Assembly: GCA_021817825.1 (NCBI GenBank)
Contig: JAKAFS010000003.1
Location: forward strand, 22,302 to 86,301
Source of the DNA: Deltaproteobacteria bacterium
Lineage (GTDB): Bacteria > Desulfobacterota > Syntrophia > Syntrophales > UBA5619
Direction of reading: 5' to 3'
Length of the DNA: 64,000 bases
Shown in pieces: positions 8,301 to 18,744 of the stretch. The position numbers and the translations under genes are program-made. The notes under the pieces are model-generated. The model was not told the origin of the DNA, did not search any database, and was given only the letters and a program-made list of their open reading frames with translations. Each line of letters begins with the position of its first letter. Position 1 is the first letter of the stretch.

Positions 8301-8975
8301 GGCACTGATCTCGTTGGACCAAGCCTGGTCAGAGGTGCTGATCTCGTCTTCAAGGTCCGCAAAAGCCTTGGTGAAGTGGGTGGCGATCGCCTTTCCGGCC
8401 CTCTCGGCATCCCTGTTTTCAATACACTTGAAGATCTTGTCATGCTCCTGTGTGGATTTGTCGATCCGGCGAGGGATATAGAGGGTCTTCAGGATGAAGC
8501 GGTTGGTATGGGCATGGATGTTTTCCAGGATCCTGATCAGCCACACATTTTCTGAAGCGCGGAAGATGAGGGAGTGGAATTCACCGTTGGCCCTGATATA
8601 GTTATCGACATCCTTCTTCTTGGCCAGTGCCCGCATATCCTCGCAAAGCCTGCGGAGCTCCTCGATCTTCTCGGGGTCGTTCACGATCAGGGGGGTAGCC
8701 AGACGGCCCGCCAGGCTATCGAGGTTGATCATGATCGTGTAGGCCTCCTCTACGTCACGCAGCGAGATGGAGGTGACAACGAACCCCTTGTTGCGGTTGG
8801 AATTGATGAACCCTTCCGATTCCAGATGCCGCAATGCCTCCCGGATCGGCGTCCGGCTCACATTCCAGCGTTTGCACAGCATCGGCTCCGACAGTTTCAT
8901 CCCCGGGGGAAAATCCCGGCTGACAATCTCACCCCGGATGGCGTCACATAGATCTTTCAGTGCCACTTTACCCAT
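8100..8975 (-). CDS. GntR/FCD-type transcriptional regulator with out-of-frame chimeric C-terminus
   Basis: MLCKRWNVSRTPIREALRHLESEGFI and FCD domain HTNRFI..TQEHDKIFKCIENRDAERA; C-term lies out of frame over AOR remnant. Confidence 0.8.
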   Translation of the reverse strand: MGKVALKDLCDAIRGEIVSRDFPPGMKLSEPMLCKRWNVSRTPIREALRHLESEGFINSNRNKGFVVTSISLRDVEEAYTIMINLDSLAGRLATPLIVNDPEKIEELRRLCEDMRALAKKKDVDNYIRANGEFHSLIFRASENVWLIRILENIHAHTNRFILKTLYIPRRIDKSTQEHDKIFKCIENRDAERAGKAIATHFTKAFADLEDEISTSDQAWSNEISAAGHAWSMGKPQPHPRFPRQLVGQGPGGQTVFGGDGQAVLPALGLGRENRKTLAIDTEIGGSGTVRG

Positions 8976-9083
8976 CCCTCATGCACCTGAGATAGAATCC
9001 TGAAGTGCCTGGAGCCTGCAACCGCACCGACACCACAGGGGACAGGGAGCAGTGCTTGTCGGAGGAACGGAACGCCTTCACCT

Positions 9084-9629
9084 TCAAAACGTGAAGACCA
9101 CGGCCGCCAGGACCGTCGTGTAGCCGCCGTTCTTCACGATGCTGGACTGGGTCACATTCCTCGTGCCGACGATCTTGCCGCTGATCCGGAAGATCTCCTT
9201 CTTTTCGTCCCAGCTCTCGTCCACGTTGAAATCGATGCCGAGCGTCGAGGCCAGCATGGCGGCCGCGAGATCTTCCGCATAGTCCCCTGCCTGTTGTCCG
9301 GTCTGGCCGAAGGCGTGATGTTCGCTGATATAGCCATAAGCCTCCTTGTCCGCCGGAACGGCGCAGCCGACCGAGGCGGCCAGAAGCCGTCCCGGCTCGT
9401 CGCTGGCACAACGACTCATGACGCAAAAGGTGATCGCGCCGGGCCGGATCTGCCGGATCCCCTCCGCCCGGGAGATGCGCCGGCAGCCCGGGGGCAGGAT
9501 GCTCGACACCTGCACCAGATTGCACTTCTCGATACCCGCATCCCGGAGCGCCAATTCGAAGGAGTGGAGCGCCACCCGGTGCCTGCCCACCCCCTTGGTC
9601 ACAAACATCCCCTTGGGAACAAAACCCAT
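9084..9629 (-). CDS. pdaD: pyruvoyl-dependent arginine decarboxylase
   Basis: [49 protein letters not shown]. Confidence 0.85.
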   Translation of the reverse strand: MGFVPKGMFVTKGVGRHRVALHSFELALRDAGIEKCNLVQVSSILPPGCRRISRAEGIRQIRPGAITFCVMSRCASDEPGRLLAASVGCAVPADKEAYGYISEHHAFGQTGQQAGDYAEDLAAAMLASTLGIDFNVDESWDEKKEIFRISGKIVGTRNVTQSSIVKNGGYTTVLAAVVFTF

Positions 9630-9651
9630 GACTCCCCCGGTCCCTTCCCGA

Positions 9652-10926
9652 TCAGTGATCGCAAACATTGGCGCCCGTCGTCAACTCGCCGCGGAGATAG
9701 TCGGCCACCACCTTTTCCGGGGCCTCAGAGGCGGCGCCGGTGACCACGTGAATGCCCTTGCCGACAAACAGTTCTTGCGCCCGCGATCCCATGCCGCCGG
9801 CGATGATGAGTTCAGCCCCCTGCTCCTGCAGCCAGGTGGGCAAGAGCCCCGGTTCATGGGGCGGGGGAGTGACCAGCGTGGTTTCCAGGATGGCCTTCTT
9901 GTCCGCATCCACATCATAGAGGGCGAACTGTTCGCAATGGCCGAAGTGCTGGCATAAAGAGCCGGCCGCCATGGGAACGGCGATCTTCAGTGTCTTCATC
10001 TCTTTCTCCTTGCTAGGTTGTGGCAGCGGGGCAATCCGGCTTGTCTCGGGTTTGGTTTGCTCCTGCAACTGCAAAACGGGCTGGATCGCCCGGATGAAGG
10101 CCTGGGCGGCCTCCGTCTCCCGGTTAAAATAGACGAAGGGCTTTCCCGCATCGGAGCCACCGACGATCTGCGGTTCGATGGGAATGCGGCCCAGGAACGG
10201 CACGCCCATCTGACGGGCCATGGCCTCGCCGCCGCCGCTCTTGAAAATCTCGACCATTTTCCCGCAGTGCGGACAGACCAGGCCGCTCATGTTTTCGATC
10301 ACGCCCAGAACGGGGATGTGGAGCTGCTTGCAGAAATTGATGGACTTGCGCACATCGTGGAGGGAAAGATCCTGAGGCGTCGTGACGATCACGGCGCCGT
10401 CGCTTTCGGGAATGAGCTGCGCCACGGAAAGGGGCTCGTCTCCCGTGCCGGGGGGAAAATCGACGACCAGGTAGTCCAGCTCCCCCCACTCTACCTCCGT
10501 CAGGAGCTGTTTGATGACCCCCATCTTCATGGGGCCTCTCCAGATCACCGCCTCATCCGAAGCTCCGAGGGCGAAGCCGAGGGAAACGACCTTGATCCCT
10601 CCGGCCGCTTCCAGAGGCATGATCCCACCCCCATCTGCGGATTTGAGCAGCTCCCCCTTCAGATTGAGAAGGGTGGGAACGCTGGGACCGTGAAAATCGA
10701 CGTCCAGCAGGCCGACCTCCATGCCCTCCATGCCGAGGGCGACGGCAAGATTCACCGCCACGGTGCTTTTCCCCACGCCGCCCTTCCCCGAAAGAACGAG
10801 AATCTTGTGTTTGATATCGGACATGCGCCGAACAAGCGCTTCATCCTCCGTGAACATCTTGAGTTTGTCATCGGCCTTGACGCCGCCGGCCGTTCCGCAA
10901 CCGCTCTTCTTTTCACCGCACTTCAT
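9652..10926 (-). CDS. Mrp/NBP35-type P-loop ATPase fused to NifX/dinitrogenase-cofactor domain
   Basis: [20 protein letters not shown]...; C-term [27 protein letters not shown]...ELIIAGGMG. Confidence 0.9.
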   Translation of the reverse strand: MKCGEKKSGCGTAGGVKADDKLKMFTEDEALVRRMSDIKHKILVLSGKGGVGKSTVAVNLAVALGMEGMEVGLLDVDFHGPSVPTLLNLKGELLKSADGGGIMPLEAAGGIKVVSLGFALGASDEAVIWRGPMKMGVIKQLLTEVEWGELDYLVVDFPPGTGDEPLSVAQLIPESDGAVIVTTPQDLSLHDVRKSINFCKQLHIPVLGVIENMSGLVCPHCGKMVEIFKSGGGEAMARQMGVPFLGRIPIEPQIVGGSDAGKPFVYFNRETEAAQAFIRAIQPVLQLQEQTKPETSRIAPLPQPSKEKEMKTLKIAVPMAAGSLCQHFGHCEQFALYDVDADKKAILETTLVTPPPHEPGLLPTWLQEQGAELIIAGGMGSRAQELFVGKGIHVVTGAASEAPEKVVADYLRGELTTGANVCDH

Positions 10927-11546
10927 CACTCTTCTAAGACCTCCGCAGTTTCTTATGGTAATTGATCCACCGCCGATCACCGGCACCCTTAAATACGCCG
11001 CGATCGTGGCAGAATACTCTCGTACCACCAGGGCAATAATCATAATCCATGCCAGGGGCGACTTATCGGCCTATATAAACAATCTTTAATCAATATGAAC
11101 AGATGAGGGGGAAGTGATTTCGACAGGCGGAATAGAAGTAGCATTTCTGCTACTCCTATTCCCTTCTTTTATCGCATAAACGCAATCGATAGGGCAAGGG
11201 CACACTTGCACTTTTTAGACTCGACAGACCAATGCCGGACGATGTTTTTCAGCGGATACTGCCGTCAACACCGGTATTGAGAATCGCCAGCACAATTTTC
11301 AGATCAAAACCTAACCGTTTGGGCGCCTCCCGAAACGAGATGTGACAGGTCCTGGCAGCAGACGCAGAATTCCGTTTCCCTATATTCACTTCTCCGATGC
11401 TCACAACGATATTGCCCTCTCGGCCATAAGTTCCCCCTTCGTTAGGAGAGATTATAACCTCTCAATAGGACATTTCAACTTTTGCCTTTAGGACATTCTC
11501 GTTTTGGCGAGACAGACGAATCTGAATGGTATCGACTAAAACGTTC

Positions 11547-13160
11547 TCATGATTTCCACGACGGCTCTTCGCCGAAGAGGAGCAGCGGTTTTTTCATGTT
11601 TGCCAGGGCATTGACGATCAATTCGACAAGACCACCGTAATAGAGACGGCTACGCTCCTCCGCATGATAGTAGTTGAGGATATCCCGAATGGCGCCTTTG
11701 CAGTTGGAGCAGGGGGCACAGACATATTTCGGGGTCTCCCGGGGTTCGCCTTGAAACGCACTCAGAATTTGAAGGAACTTCTTACGACTGCTGACCAGAT
11801 TTCTCCATTCCGCAAAATTATAACCTGACATGATGGCAAAACCCGAGCCGCCGCCGCAGCAGTAATTTTCCACCCCGTGGGGCGTCATTTCCCGGAATCC
11901 CGGGGCAATCTTTCGCAAGATGCGCCTTTGAGGTTCCACGATTCCCATGGACCGTACCATGTTGCAGGGATCATGCAAGGTAACGGGGAAATTATTTCTG
12001 CGGGGATCGAATTGTAGTTTCCCGTTTAAAACGATGTCCTCCAGAGTGACCATGGCCGATTCACGTGGGACATTCAGCTCTCCCGTCAACAGTCGGTCTG
12101 CAATAACGGTCAGCGCCTTGTGTGCGTGACCGCATTCACCCATGACTATCTTCTTAACCTTCAGTCTTCGGGCGATGTCCGCATGGCTGACGGCAACTCG
12201 TGAAAATTGCACATCATCATACCATAAACCATAGTTGACCGCATCGTAACCGGTGGTTTCTGAAGATAAGGTCCACGAAATACCGGCGGCCTGAAAAATT
12301 ATGGCAAAGGCCCCGACATTTTCCGGCCAGGAAAGAATCTCACCGGCATTGTGGATCAGCAGGATGTCCGCACCTTCGACATCCCAGGGGATTTCTACTT
12401 TATAGCCCGTAATCTCTTCCATTTCTTCCTGGATGAACTCAATACTGTCCTTTGCGCCAAGCTGGTTCATACCGGTGGAAGAGCCGATCCGGAGTTGTTG
12501 GACGGAGCCCTTTTCATGGAGCTCTTTGGGGGCTATGCCCATCTCTTGGGAGAAGAGCTTGCGGATTTCGTGCGTGATCAAGCCATTGTCCACGCCGATT
12601 GGGCAAACCATGGCGCAGCGTCGGCAAAGTGTGCAACGATAGGATAGTTCGACAAGACGTACGATCGTCGTCCAATTCAGATCGATATCACCGGTCAGTT
12701 TGGCAGAGATTTTTCCACCCGGCCTGAGATATTTGTTGTAAATCCGACGCAGGACTTCGGCACGAAAAATGGGTCGGTAGATCTCCTTCCGGCCGCTCAT
12801 TTCATAGACGGGACAGGCAATAGAGCAGGTCTGGCATTTGGCGCAGTGTTCCATGGAGAGTAAAAGCGGCTGCAGGAAGGTCCAGTTGTTTTCCTTCTCA
12901 AAAAGTTTTTTCAGACCCGAGAGAAACTGACGAACCAGTGCTTCCTCCTCCTCCTTACTCGCTGGCTTGGGAATGCCGATAGCCACCGTGTCGTCCAGGG
13001 ATGTCTCAATGTTCTTGACCTTTTCCGGTTTCAGAGGGGGAATCGTTGCCTGATTGAAATCCTCATATGGAGGAGGTAACGGTGAAAGATCCCCGGACTC
13101 AATGTGGCACAGGCGGTCAAATGGTTTTGCCATGTCGGAGGGTTTCAAGGATTTGCTCAT
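11547..13160 (-). CDS. HdrD/DsrK-like iron-sulfur heterodisulfide-reductase-type subunit
   Basis: Two CxxCxxCxxxCP clusters and CCG-domain motifs (HDPCNMVRSMG..., ENYCCGGGSG). Confidence 0.85.
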   Translation of the reverse strand: MSKSLKPSDMAKPFDRLCHIESGDLSPLPPPYEDFNQATIPPLKPEKVKNIETSLDDTVAIGIPKPASKEEEEALVRQFLSGLKKLFEKENNWTFLQPLLLSMEHCAKCQTCSIACPVYEMSGRKEIYRPIFRAEVLRRIYNKYLRPGGKISAKLTGDIDLNWTTIVRLVELSYRCTLCRRCAMVCPIGVDNGLITHEIRKLFSQEMGIAPKELHEKGSVQQLRIGSSTGMNQLGAKDSIEFIQEEMEEITGYKVEIPWDVEGADILLIHNAGEILSWPENVGAFAIIFQAAGISWTLSSETTGYDAVNYGLWYDDVQFSRVAVSHADIARRLKVKKIVMGECGHAHKALTVIADRLLTGELNVPRESAMVTLEDIVLNGKLQFDPRRNNFPVTLHDPCNMVRSMGIVEPQRRILRKIAPGFREMTPHGVENYCCGGGSGFAIMSGYNFAEWRNLVSSRKKFLQILSAFQGEPRETPKYVCAPCSNCKGAIRDILNYYHAEERSRLYYGGLVELIVNALANMKKPLLLFGEEPSWKS

Positions 13161-14101
13161 TTCATCTCCTTAGGTACCGAAGACGAAATGTTGAGCCAAG
13201 ATTTCCGTCCATCCGCTTCAACATGTTTTGCCTTCCAGGTAGGTTTGAGTTCAAGACTTTTCAAAATGGCGGCTTCGATCGCTCCGCCCCGCCGGTTCGG
13301 GGCGTCGTCCCATTTGACATTGTGATAGAGGAAATACTTCATGAACATATGAGACATATGCGTCAGGGGAACGTAGGCGACCAGAAGCGAGGCCAGAACG
13401 ATGGCCACCCCTCCGCAGAAGGTTTGACCCGGAACATATGAATTCAAAGACCCTCCACCGGTCAACAGGCCAAAGACATAGGCCTTTGCGCCTTGTAGCA
13501 GCGGATCGACAAACAGGCATGTGAGGAAAGCGAACAGAAAGAAAAGCAAGATGAACAGGATGTTGAAATAATCCATGAAAGAGGAATATTCCCTCAATTC
13601 CGGATCAACCAGCCGACGACAGTGAGTTCCCACGCTGCCAATAACCCCCAGGATCAGACCGATCCACCCCGTAAAAACGATGAGGCCGTCCAACAGGGTT
13701 CTGATGGCACCAACCGCTGGCGCTGTGTCTCCTGCCCACAGGACGAAAAGGGCGTGGAGGATCAGCATGGCAAAGGTGGCGATCATCAGATACAACCCGA
13801 AATGGAAGGGGAAGGAAACCCGCCACAGGCTCCTATTTTCTTTCCGTAATCCCCGAAGGAACAAAATCTCTGGTACCATGTACTTCAGTTCATTAAACAA
13901 TGACCCACTCTGTTTCTTTTCCCACCAATTCAAATCCTCCATATAGGAGCCGCCATGGACCAGCTTGTCAGTTGTCTCATGCTGGACGGGGTAGATCTCC
14001 CAGCGGACATGCATGGGAAGGGTCAGTTGCCTATAAACCCGGTAACTGGTAGCAAGGATGAACACAAAAATGCAAAGATAAGATAACGTATAAAATCCCA
14101 T
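13157..14101 (-). CDS. DsrM/NarI-like cytochrome b membrane subunit
   Basis: Multiple TM segments, HLVPEI-like start, RRLVDPELREYSSFMDYFNILF, LTHMSHMFMKYFLYH. Confidence 0.8.
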   Translation of the reverse strand: MGFYTLSYLCIFVFILATSYRVYRQLTLPMHVRWEIYPVQHETTDKLVHGGSYMEDLNWWEKKQSGSLFNELKYMVPEILFLRGLRKENRSLWRVSFPFHFGLYLMIATFAMLILHALFVLWAGDTAPAVGAIRTLLDGLIVFTGWIGLILGVIGSVGTHCRRLVDPELREYSSFMDYFNILFILLFFLFAFLTCLFVDPLLQGAKAYVFGLLTGGGSLNSYVPGQTFCGGVAIVLASLLVAYVPLTHMSHMFMKYFLYHNVKWDDAPNRRGGAIEAAILKSLELKPTWKAKHVEADGRKSWLNISSSVPKEMK

Positions 14102-14117
14102 GGTCCGGTTCCTTTAA

Positions 14118-14324
14118 TTAAGTGAGCGTGTGGACGAGGTTCAGTGTTTCTTCCGGGGAGATGGGTTTTGAAACGAACCCTTCCAGGGCCGGTATCTGAT
14201 GGCGGGAAGACATGAAATTTCTGAAGTCCTCGGAGATTCCGGTGACAATGATGACCGGAATATATTTCCAGTGGTTGTCCGTTTTGAGCTCACGGAAAAA
14301 TTTGACTCCCGATTTCTCCGGCAT
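14118..14324 (-). pseudogene. response-regulator receiver domain lacking its N-terminal half
   Basis: MPEKSGVKFFRELKTDNHWKYIPVIIVTGISEDF...FVSKPISPEETLNLVHTL; lacks phospho-acceptor half. Confidence 0.6.
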
Positions 14325-14339
14325 TTCGTTATAATGAAA

Positions 14340-14666
14340 TCATCCCAACACCCACCACGGCGGTTGAGACAGACCCGCCATCTTGCATGCGCCTTTCGCC
14401 AGACCCGTGGGGAACAGTTCGGAGAGTTTCTTCCTGTCGATTCCGTTGTCCTTGAAAACCCTGCCGGCCATGGGGGGGATGCCAAACTGCTGAAAATAAT
14501 TCCTCAGATAATTGATGATCTTCCAGTGTTGTTCCGTCAGTGTGCATTCAATGTCCAAGGTGTATGCGTAGGCCTGGGCAAACTCTTCACTCCATTTATC
14601 CAACTCTTGCAAAAACCCATCCTCATCCACCTCATACGTTTTTCCCGCCAGTTCGATCTGCGGCAT
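14340..14666 (-). CDS. DsrC/TusE family protein with a single C-terminal Cys
   Basis: ELAGKTYEVDEDGFLQELDKWSEEFAQAYA...LTEQHWKIINYLRNYFQQFGIPPMAGRVF...LFPTGLAKGACKMAGL. Confidence 0.85.
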   Translation of the reverse strand: MPQIELAGKTYEVDEDGFLQELDKWSEEFAQAYAYTLDIECTLTEQHWKIINYLRNYFQQFGIPPMAGRVFKDNGIDRKKLSELFPTGLAKGACKMAGLSQPPWWVLG

Positions 14667-14899
14667 GTTGTAAACCTCCTTCTATACAGTCAATAAGACT
14701 TTTAAAAACGCCTAGCTACCGAGTTGACGACCATAACTTTAGCTAAGGACGGGAAACGGTATTTTTAGTCTATCATGCTAGCTTATTTTAGGTTAGCTTA
14801 TTTTAGGTTTTCATTACCATATTAGCAAGCTTCTAATAGAAAAAAAATGGTATGTCAATGACCTCAAGTCAGACAGTCGGACGCTGACCAAGTGATGTG

Positions 14900-16003
14900 T
14901 CATGGTTCAAGGATGACCCTTATCGCCCTGAGCAATGCCTGATTTTCCTCAGCATTCCCGATGCTGATCCGTAGGAGATCCGGCAAGCCATAGCTCGCCA
15001 AGGGTCGGATTATGATCCCCCGGCTGAGGAGTTTTTCAAAGAGTTCAGGAGCGCCCAGCGGCGGCTTCACGAGGATGAAATTGGCCTGCGATGTGTACAC
15101 CAGGAACCCCATTTCACCCAGAGCAACTGTCAATCTCTCCCTGCCCTGAACGACCGTCCTAATGGTTTCACTGCGAAACGCCTCATCGTCCAGGGCCGCA
15201 ATGCCCGCCGCCTCGGCCAGCAAATTCACACTGAAGGGAAGTTTCACCCTGAGCAGGCAATCGGCCAGTTCCGCCGACATGACGCCATATCCCAGCCGCA
15301 ACCCGGCAAGACCGTAAAGTTTGGAGAAGGTCCTCAGGACCACAAGATTGGGAACATTGCCCGCCAGGGAGAGGACAGAATAGCGCTCCTGGGGCACGGC
15401 AAAATCCATATAGGCTTCATCCACGACCAGCAAACAGTCCTCCGGAAGGCGGCGGTGCAGCTCCAGCACCGCTTCAACAGGCGGCGCATACCCGGAAGGA
15501 TTGTCAGGCGTGGTCAAAAAGACCATGGCTGTCGTGTCATTTACAGCCGCCAGCAGCTCCTGCATGGGGAAGGTGAAATCGCACCGCAGGGCAATCTGCC
15601 GGAAGGCAACGCCACAGAGTTGGGATTGGAGCCGGTAGATGTCGAAAGAGGGCTGAAAGGCCAGGACATGGTCCCGTCCCGGCTCAACGGCCATCCGGAT
15701 GAGGAGATCGATGATCTCGTCGGAACCGTTTCCCGCCACAATGCGGTCCTCGGGAACCCCATGATAGGCGCCCAGGGCCTGACGCAGCCGGGGGCTCCCC
15801 GCCCGGGGGTAGCGGTGCACCTCGGGCAGATGCTTTTCCAGGACCTGGAGCACCTTTGGCGATACCCCAAGGGGATTCTCGTTGCTGGCCAGTTTGATCA
15901 CCGAGGAAAGTCCATAGCGCACTTGAATCTCTTCGATGGACAATCCTGGGCAGTAGGGTGGAAAGTCGAAAAGTGCATGACGAATCAGGGAACGGCGCAT
16001 CAC
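14900..16003 (-). CDS. hisC: histidinol-phosphate aminotransferase
   Basis: LASNENPLGVSPKVL...VVDEAYMDFAV...RTFSKLYGLAGLRLGYG. Confidence 0.9.
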   Translation of the reverse strand: MMRRSLIRHALFDFPPYCPGLSIEEIQVRYGLSSVIKLASNENPLGVSPKVLQVLEKHLPEVHRYPRAGSPRLRQALGAYHGVPEDRIVAGNGSDEIIDLLIRMAVEPGRDHVLAFQPSFDIYRLQSQLCGVAFRQIALRCDFTFPMQELLAAVNDTTAMVFLTTPDNPSGYAPPVEAVLELHRRLPEDCLLVVDEAYMDFAVPQERYSVLSLAGNVPNLVVLRTFSKLYGLAGLRLGYGVMSAELADCLLRVKLPFSVNLLAEAAGIAALDDEAFRSETIRTVVQGRERLTVALGEMGFLVYTSQANFILVKPPLGAPELFEKLLSRGIIIRPLASYGLPDLLRISIGNAEENQALLRAIRVILEP

Positions 16004-16030
16004 TATCCTTTCTCGCTGGTCTTGATAAGG

Positions 16031-16408
16031 TTAGAGCAGCTTTTCGGCACCCCTATACAACTCATCGACCTGCAAAACCGCCGCAGCGACCCGGGGACGC
16101 TGCGGATCAACCCATTGCCGCATCTCTTCGTAAAGCGGGCCGGCCGTCTGGTATTCGATTTTCCCCTTGGCCTGATATGATTTCCGTTCTGTCGTGAAGA
16201 AGAGGACCGACCCCGGACTGCCCTTGAGGATGTTCTCCCTCGTCTTGTGAAAATAGTTGTCCGCCACAAGAAACCGCCCATCTTCCAGCAGCCTCGCCCA
16301 GTTGCAATAGATGGCGTTGGGAACTCCCCTTTCGTCTACGGTGCTGAAAACGATGGGACCTTCCCGACCCTCCCAAGCCGTCTGTAAAACCTCATTTTTG
16401 TGACCCAT
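16031..16408 (-). CDS. pyridoxamine 5'-phosphate oxidase-like (PPOX) protein
   Basis: GPIVFSTVDERGVPNAIYCNWARLLEDGRFLVADNYFHKTRENI. Confidence 0.8.
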   Translation of the reverse strand: MGHKNEVLQTAWEGREGPIVFSTVDERGVPNAIYCNWARLLEDGRFLVADNYFHKTRENILKGSPGSVLFFTTERKSYQAKGKIEYQTAGPLYEEMRQWVDPQRPRVAAAVLQVDELYRGAEKLL

Positions 16409-16451
16409 AGGCACCACCCTTTCCAAGGCGCTCATTTTTCCCCAATACCCC

Positions 16452-16940
16452 TCACTTCCGGAAACGGCCATCCGATCGGGCCGCGAAGACCCCATCGACC
16501 CGACCGGCAAACCAGCCGATACGGTCCGCCGGCGCCGTATCGAAGAGAGGCACATAGGGTTTGATATCCAATAACGGCGTTCCATCAACCATGTCCACAT
16601 CTTCTATATGAAGGACGGGTCCATCGATGCGGATCAACCGCACGATGGACAGGCCGATGGAATTGGGGCGCTTTGGCGACCGGCAGGCAAAGATCCCCCG
16701 TTCCACCTGATCAAGAAAGGGTTTTACCCGCAGGGCATATCCCCGGCAGAGATGCAGGTGATAGATCAGGAGGAGATGGGAGAACCCATCGAGGTCCCTG
16801 AGTCCCTCCTGGTAGGGCTCGAAGATCTCCACCTGACCGGCAACCCCTTGGGCGCCCTGAGGCTGAATAGGCATCCCCTCGATGTCTTTGAAGGGGGTAT
16901 GGATACAGCCGACAGGACGATACGTCACAACCTCTTGCAA
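16452..16940 (-). CDS. TrmO/TsaA-type tRNA methyltransferase (UPF0066)
   Basis: PVGCIHTPF..GQVEIFEPYQEGLRDLDGFSHLLLIYHLH...GIFACRSPKRPNSIGLS. Confidence 0.88.
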   Translation of the reverse strand: MQEVVTYRPVGCIHTPFKDIEGMPIQPQGAQGVAGQVEIFEPYQEGLRDLDGFSHLLLIYHLHLCRGYALRVKPFLDQVERGIFACRSPKRPNSIGLSIVRLIRIDGPVLHIEDVDMVDGTPLLDIKPYVPLFDTAPADRIGWFAGRVDGVFAARSDGRFRK

Positions 16941-17023
16941 GCCTGCACCTCATTAAATGGTCTTCCAGAATAGGCCGTTCGGGGGCACCAAGTCGGCCAG
17001 CACCCCTTTTGGCCGAAACCGTT

Positions 17024-18730
17024 CTATTTTTCTCGCTGATACGGCCAGGCCATCACGCCGCCTTCCATGACCTTCACGTTCTTCCAGCCGTTTCCTTCAA
17101 GAACGATTGCCGCCTCATAGCCCCGAAGCGAAATCTTGCAGTAGCAGACGATCTCCTTCTCCTTGTCCTGGGGAAGCTCGTGGAGCCGTTTGCGGAGGGC
17201 GCCGAGGGGCATGAGCGTTTCGCCGATCCCGAGTCGCATCTGCTCGAACTCCTCGGGCTGCCGGACATCGATCAGGAAGGGTGCCTCCCCGCAGGTCACC
17301 TGGCGATGGACTTCCGCACAGGAGGTCCCCGTCATCCTCCCCTTCATCTTGTTTTGCAGGATATGCGCCGCCGCGATGCCGTGGTCGATCGCCAGCGAGA
17401 AGGGCGGCGCGTAAGGAAGATCGGCGTTGACCATATCCTCGACGGTCAGATGTCCCTGGATGGCCATGGCCCACTGGGCGATCTGCCGGTTCACGTTCCC
17501 CGGGCCGATGCACTGGGCGCCAAGTATCCTCCCCGTCTTTTTGTCCGCCACGAGCTTCGTCACCAGGAGTTTCCCCTCCATGAACCCCGGCTTGTCGGGA
17601 CTGGCATTGATGACGGTGACGATATCGTCGTACCCCAGCCGCTTGGCGTTCGTTTCGGAGAGGCCCGTCGATCCCGCCGCGTAATCGAAGACCTTGCAGA
17701 TCCCCGTCTGGATCGTCCCGGGAAAGGTCACGCAATTTTCAGAGGCGGCGTTTTCCCCGGCCACCCTCCCCTGGAGATTCGCCAGATCGCCGTAGGGGGC
17801 CAGGACCTTTTTCCCGGTAATCCGGTTTTGCGTCTCCACGCAATCGCCGACGGCATAGATGTCTGGGTCCGTGGTCTGCATGTATTCGTTGACCTTGATT
17901 CCGCCTGTCTCGCCGATTTCGAGCCCGATGGCCTGTGCCAGTGTCACGTTGGGACGGACGCCGATGGCGACGACCGCCAACTCGCAGGAGAGCTCCGTCC
18001 CGTTCTGGAGCTTGACCCCCGTCAGTTTCCCCTTTTCGCCGAGAAAGGCGGCGATCCCGTTATCTGTGATGACGTTCGCCCCTTTGCTCCTCACATGGTT
18101 TTCCACCAGTTTGGCGAGTTCCCAGTCGAGAAAGGTCAACAGCTGCGGAAGAAGCTCGATCACCGTGATCTCGATCCCGGCCAGTTGCAGGGCCTCGCAG
18201 GTCTCGATGCCGATCAGGCCGCCGCCAATGACGACCGCCTTCTTGATTTTCTTTTAGTCACCGATTTTACGGAGAAAGTCCGCGTCCTTCATGGACTGGA
18301 GCGTGGTGATCCCTTCCAGCTCCACACCGGGAACGGGAGGCATTCGGGGGACGGAACCGGTGGCCATGATCAGCTTGTCATAGGTCATCTCCCCCGTCTC
18401 GCCCGTCACCGTATTCCGGAACGAGACAATGCGTCCCGCCCGGTCGATGGCGGTGACCTCGGTATTCACCCTGGCCTCGATGGCCTTGGCATTGAAATAG
18501 AACTGAGGGTTCCGTATCACCCCCGTGGGCGTGCAGATCAGCTGGTTCCGGTCGTCGAAGAACCCGCCGACGTAATAGGGATAGCCGCAGGAAGCCATCG
18601 ATAGATCCCCGTCCTTCTGCAGAATGGTGATCTCGGCATCATTGTCGATTCTCCTGGCCTTGGCCGCCGCCTTGGGACCCGCAGCAGAACCACCGACTAC
18701 AACGATCCTTCTTTTTTTCTCCATTTTCAT
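17024..18730 (-). pseudogene. CoA-disulfide reductase-like FAD oxidoreductase with C-terminal rhodanese domain, interrupted by in-frame TAA
   Basis: GGSAAGPKAAAKARR...MASCGYPYYVGG | TAA | KKIKKAVVIGGGLIGIETCEAL... all in one frame; rhodanese VHRQVTCGEAPFLIDVRQPEEFEQ. Confidence 0.8.
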
Positions 18731-18744
18731 CGCTCCTCGTTTTG

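Noticed and set aside
10018-10965. 315-aa + strand ORF
   Set aside because: Antisense shadow of the Mrp/NifX ATPase gene.
14335-14345. TGA after WWVLG in the DsrC-like gene as possible Sec codon
   Set aside because: The sequence after the TGA enters the truncated receiver domain; no Cys-type context or conserved tail as in the thioredoxin-linked micro-ORF.
17009-18604. 531-aa + strand ORF
   Set aside because: Antisense to the FAD oxidoreductase-rhodanese gene, which has clear domain motifs on the minus strand.
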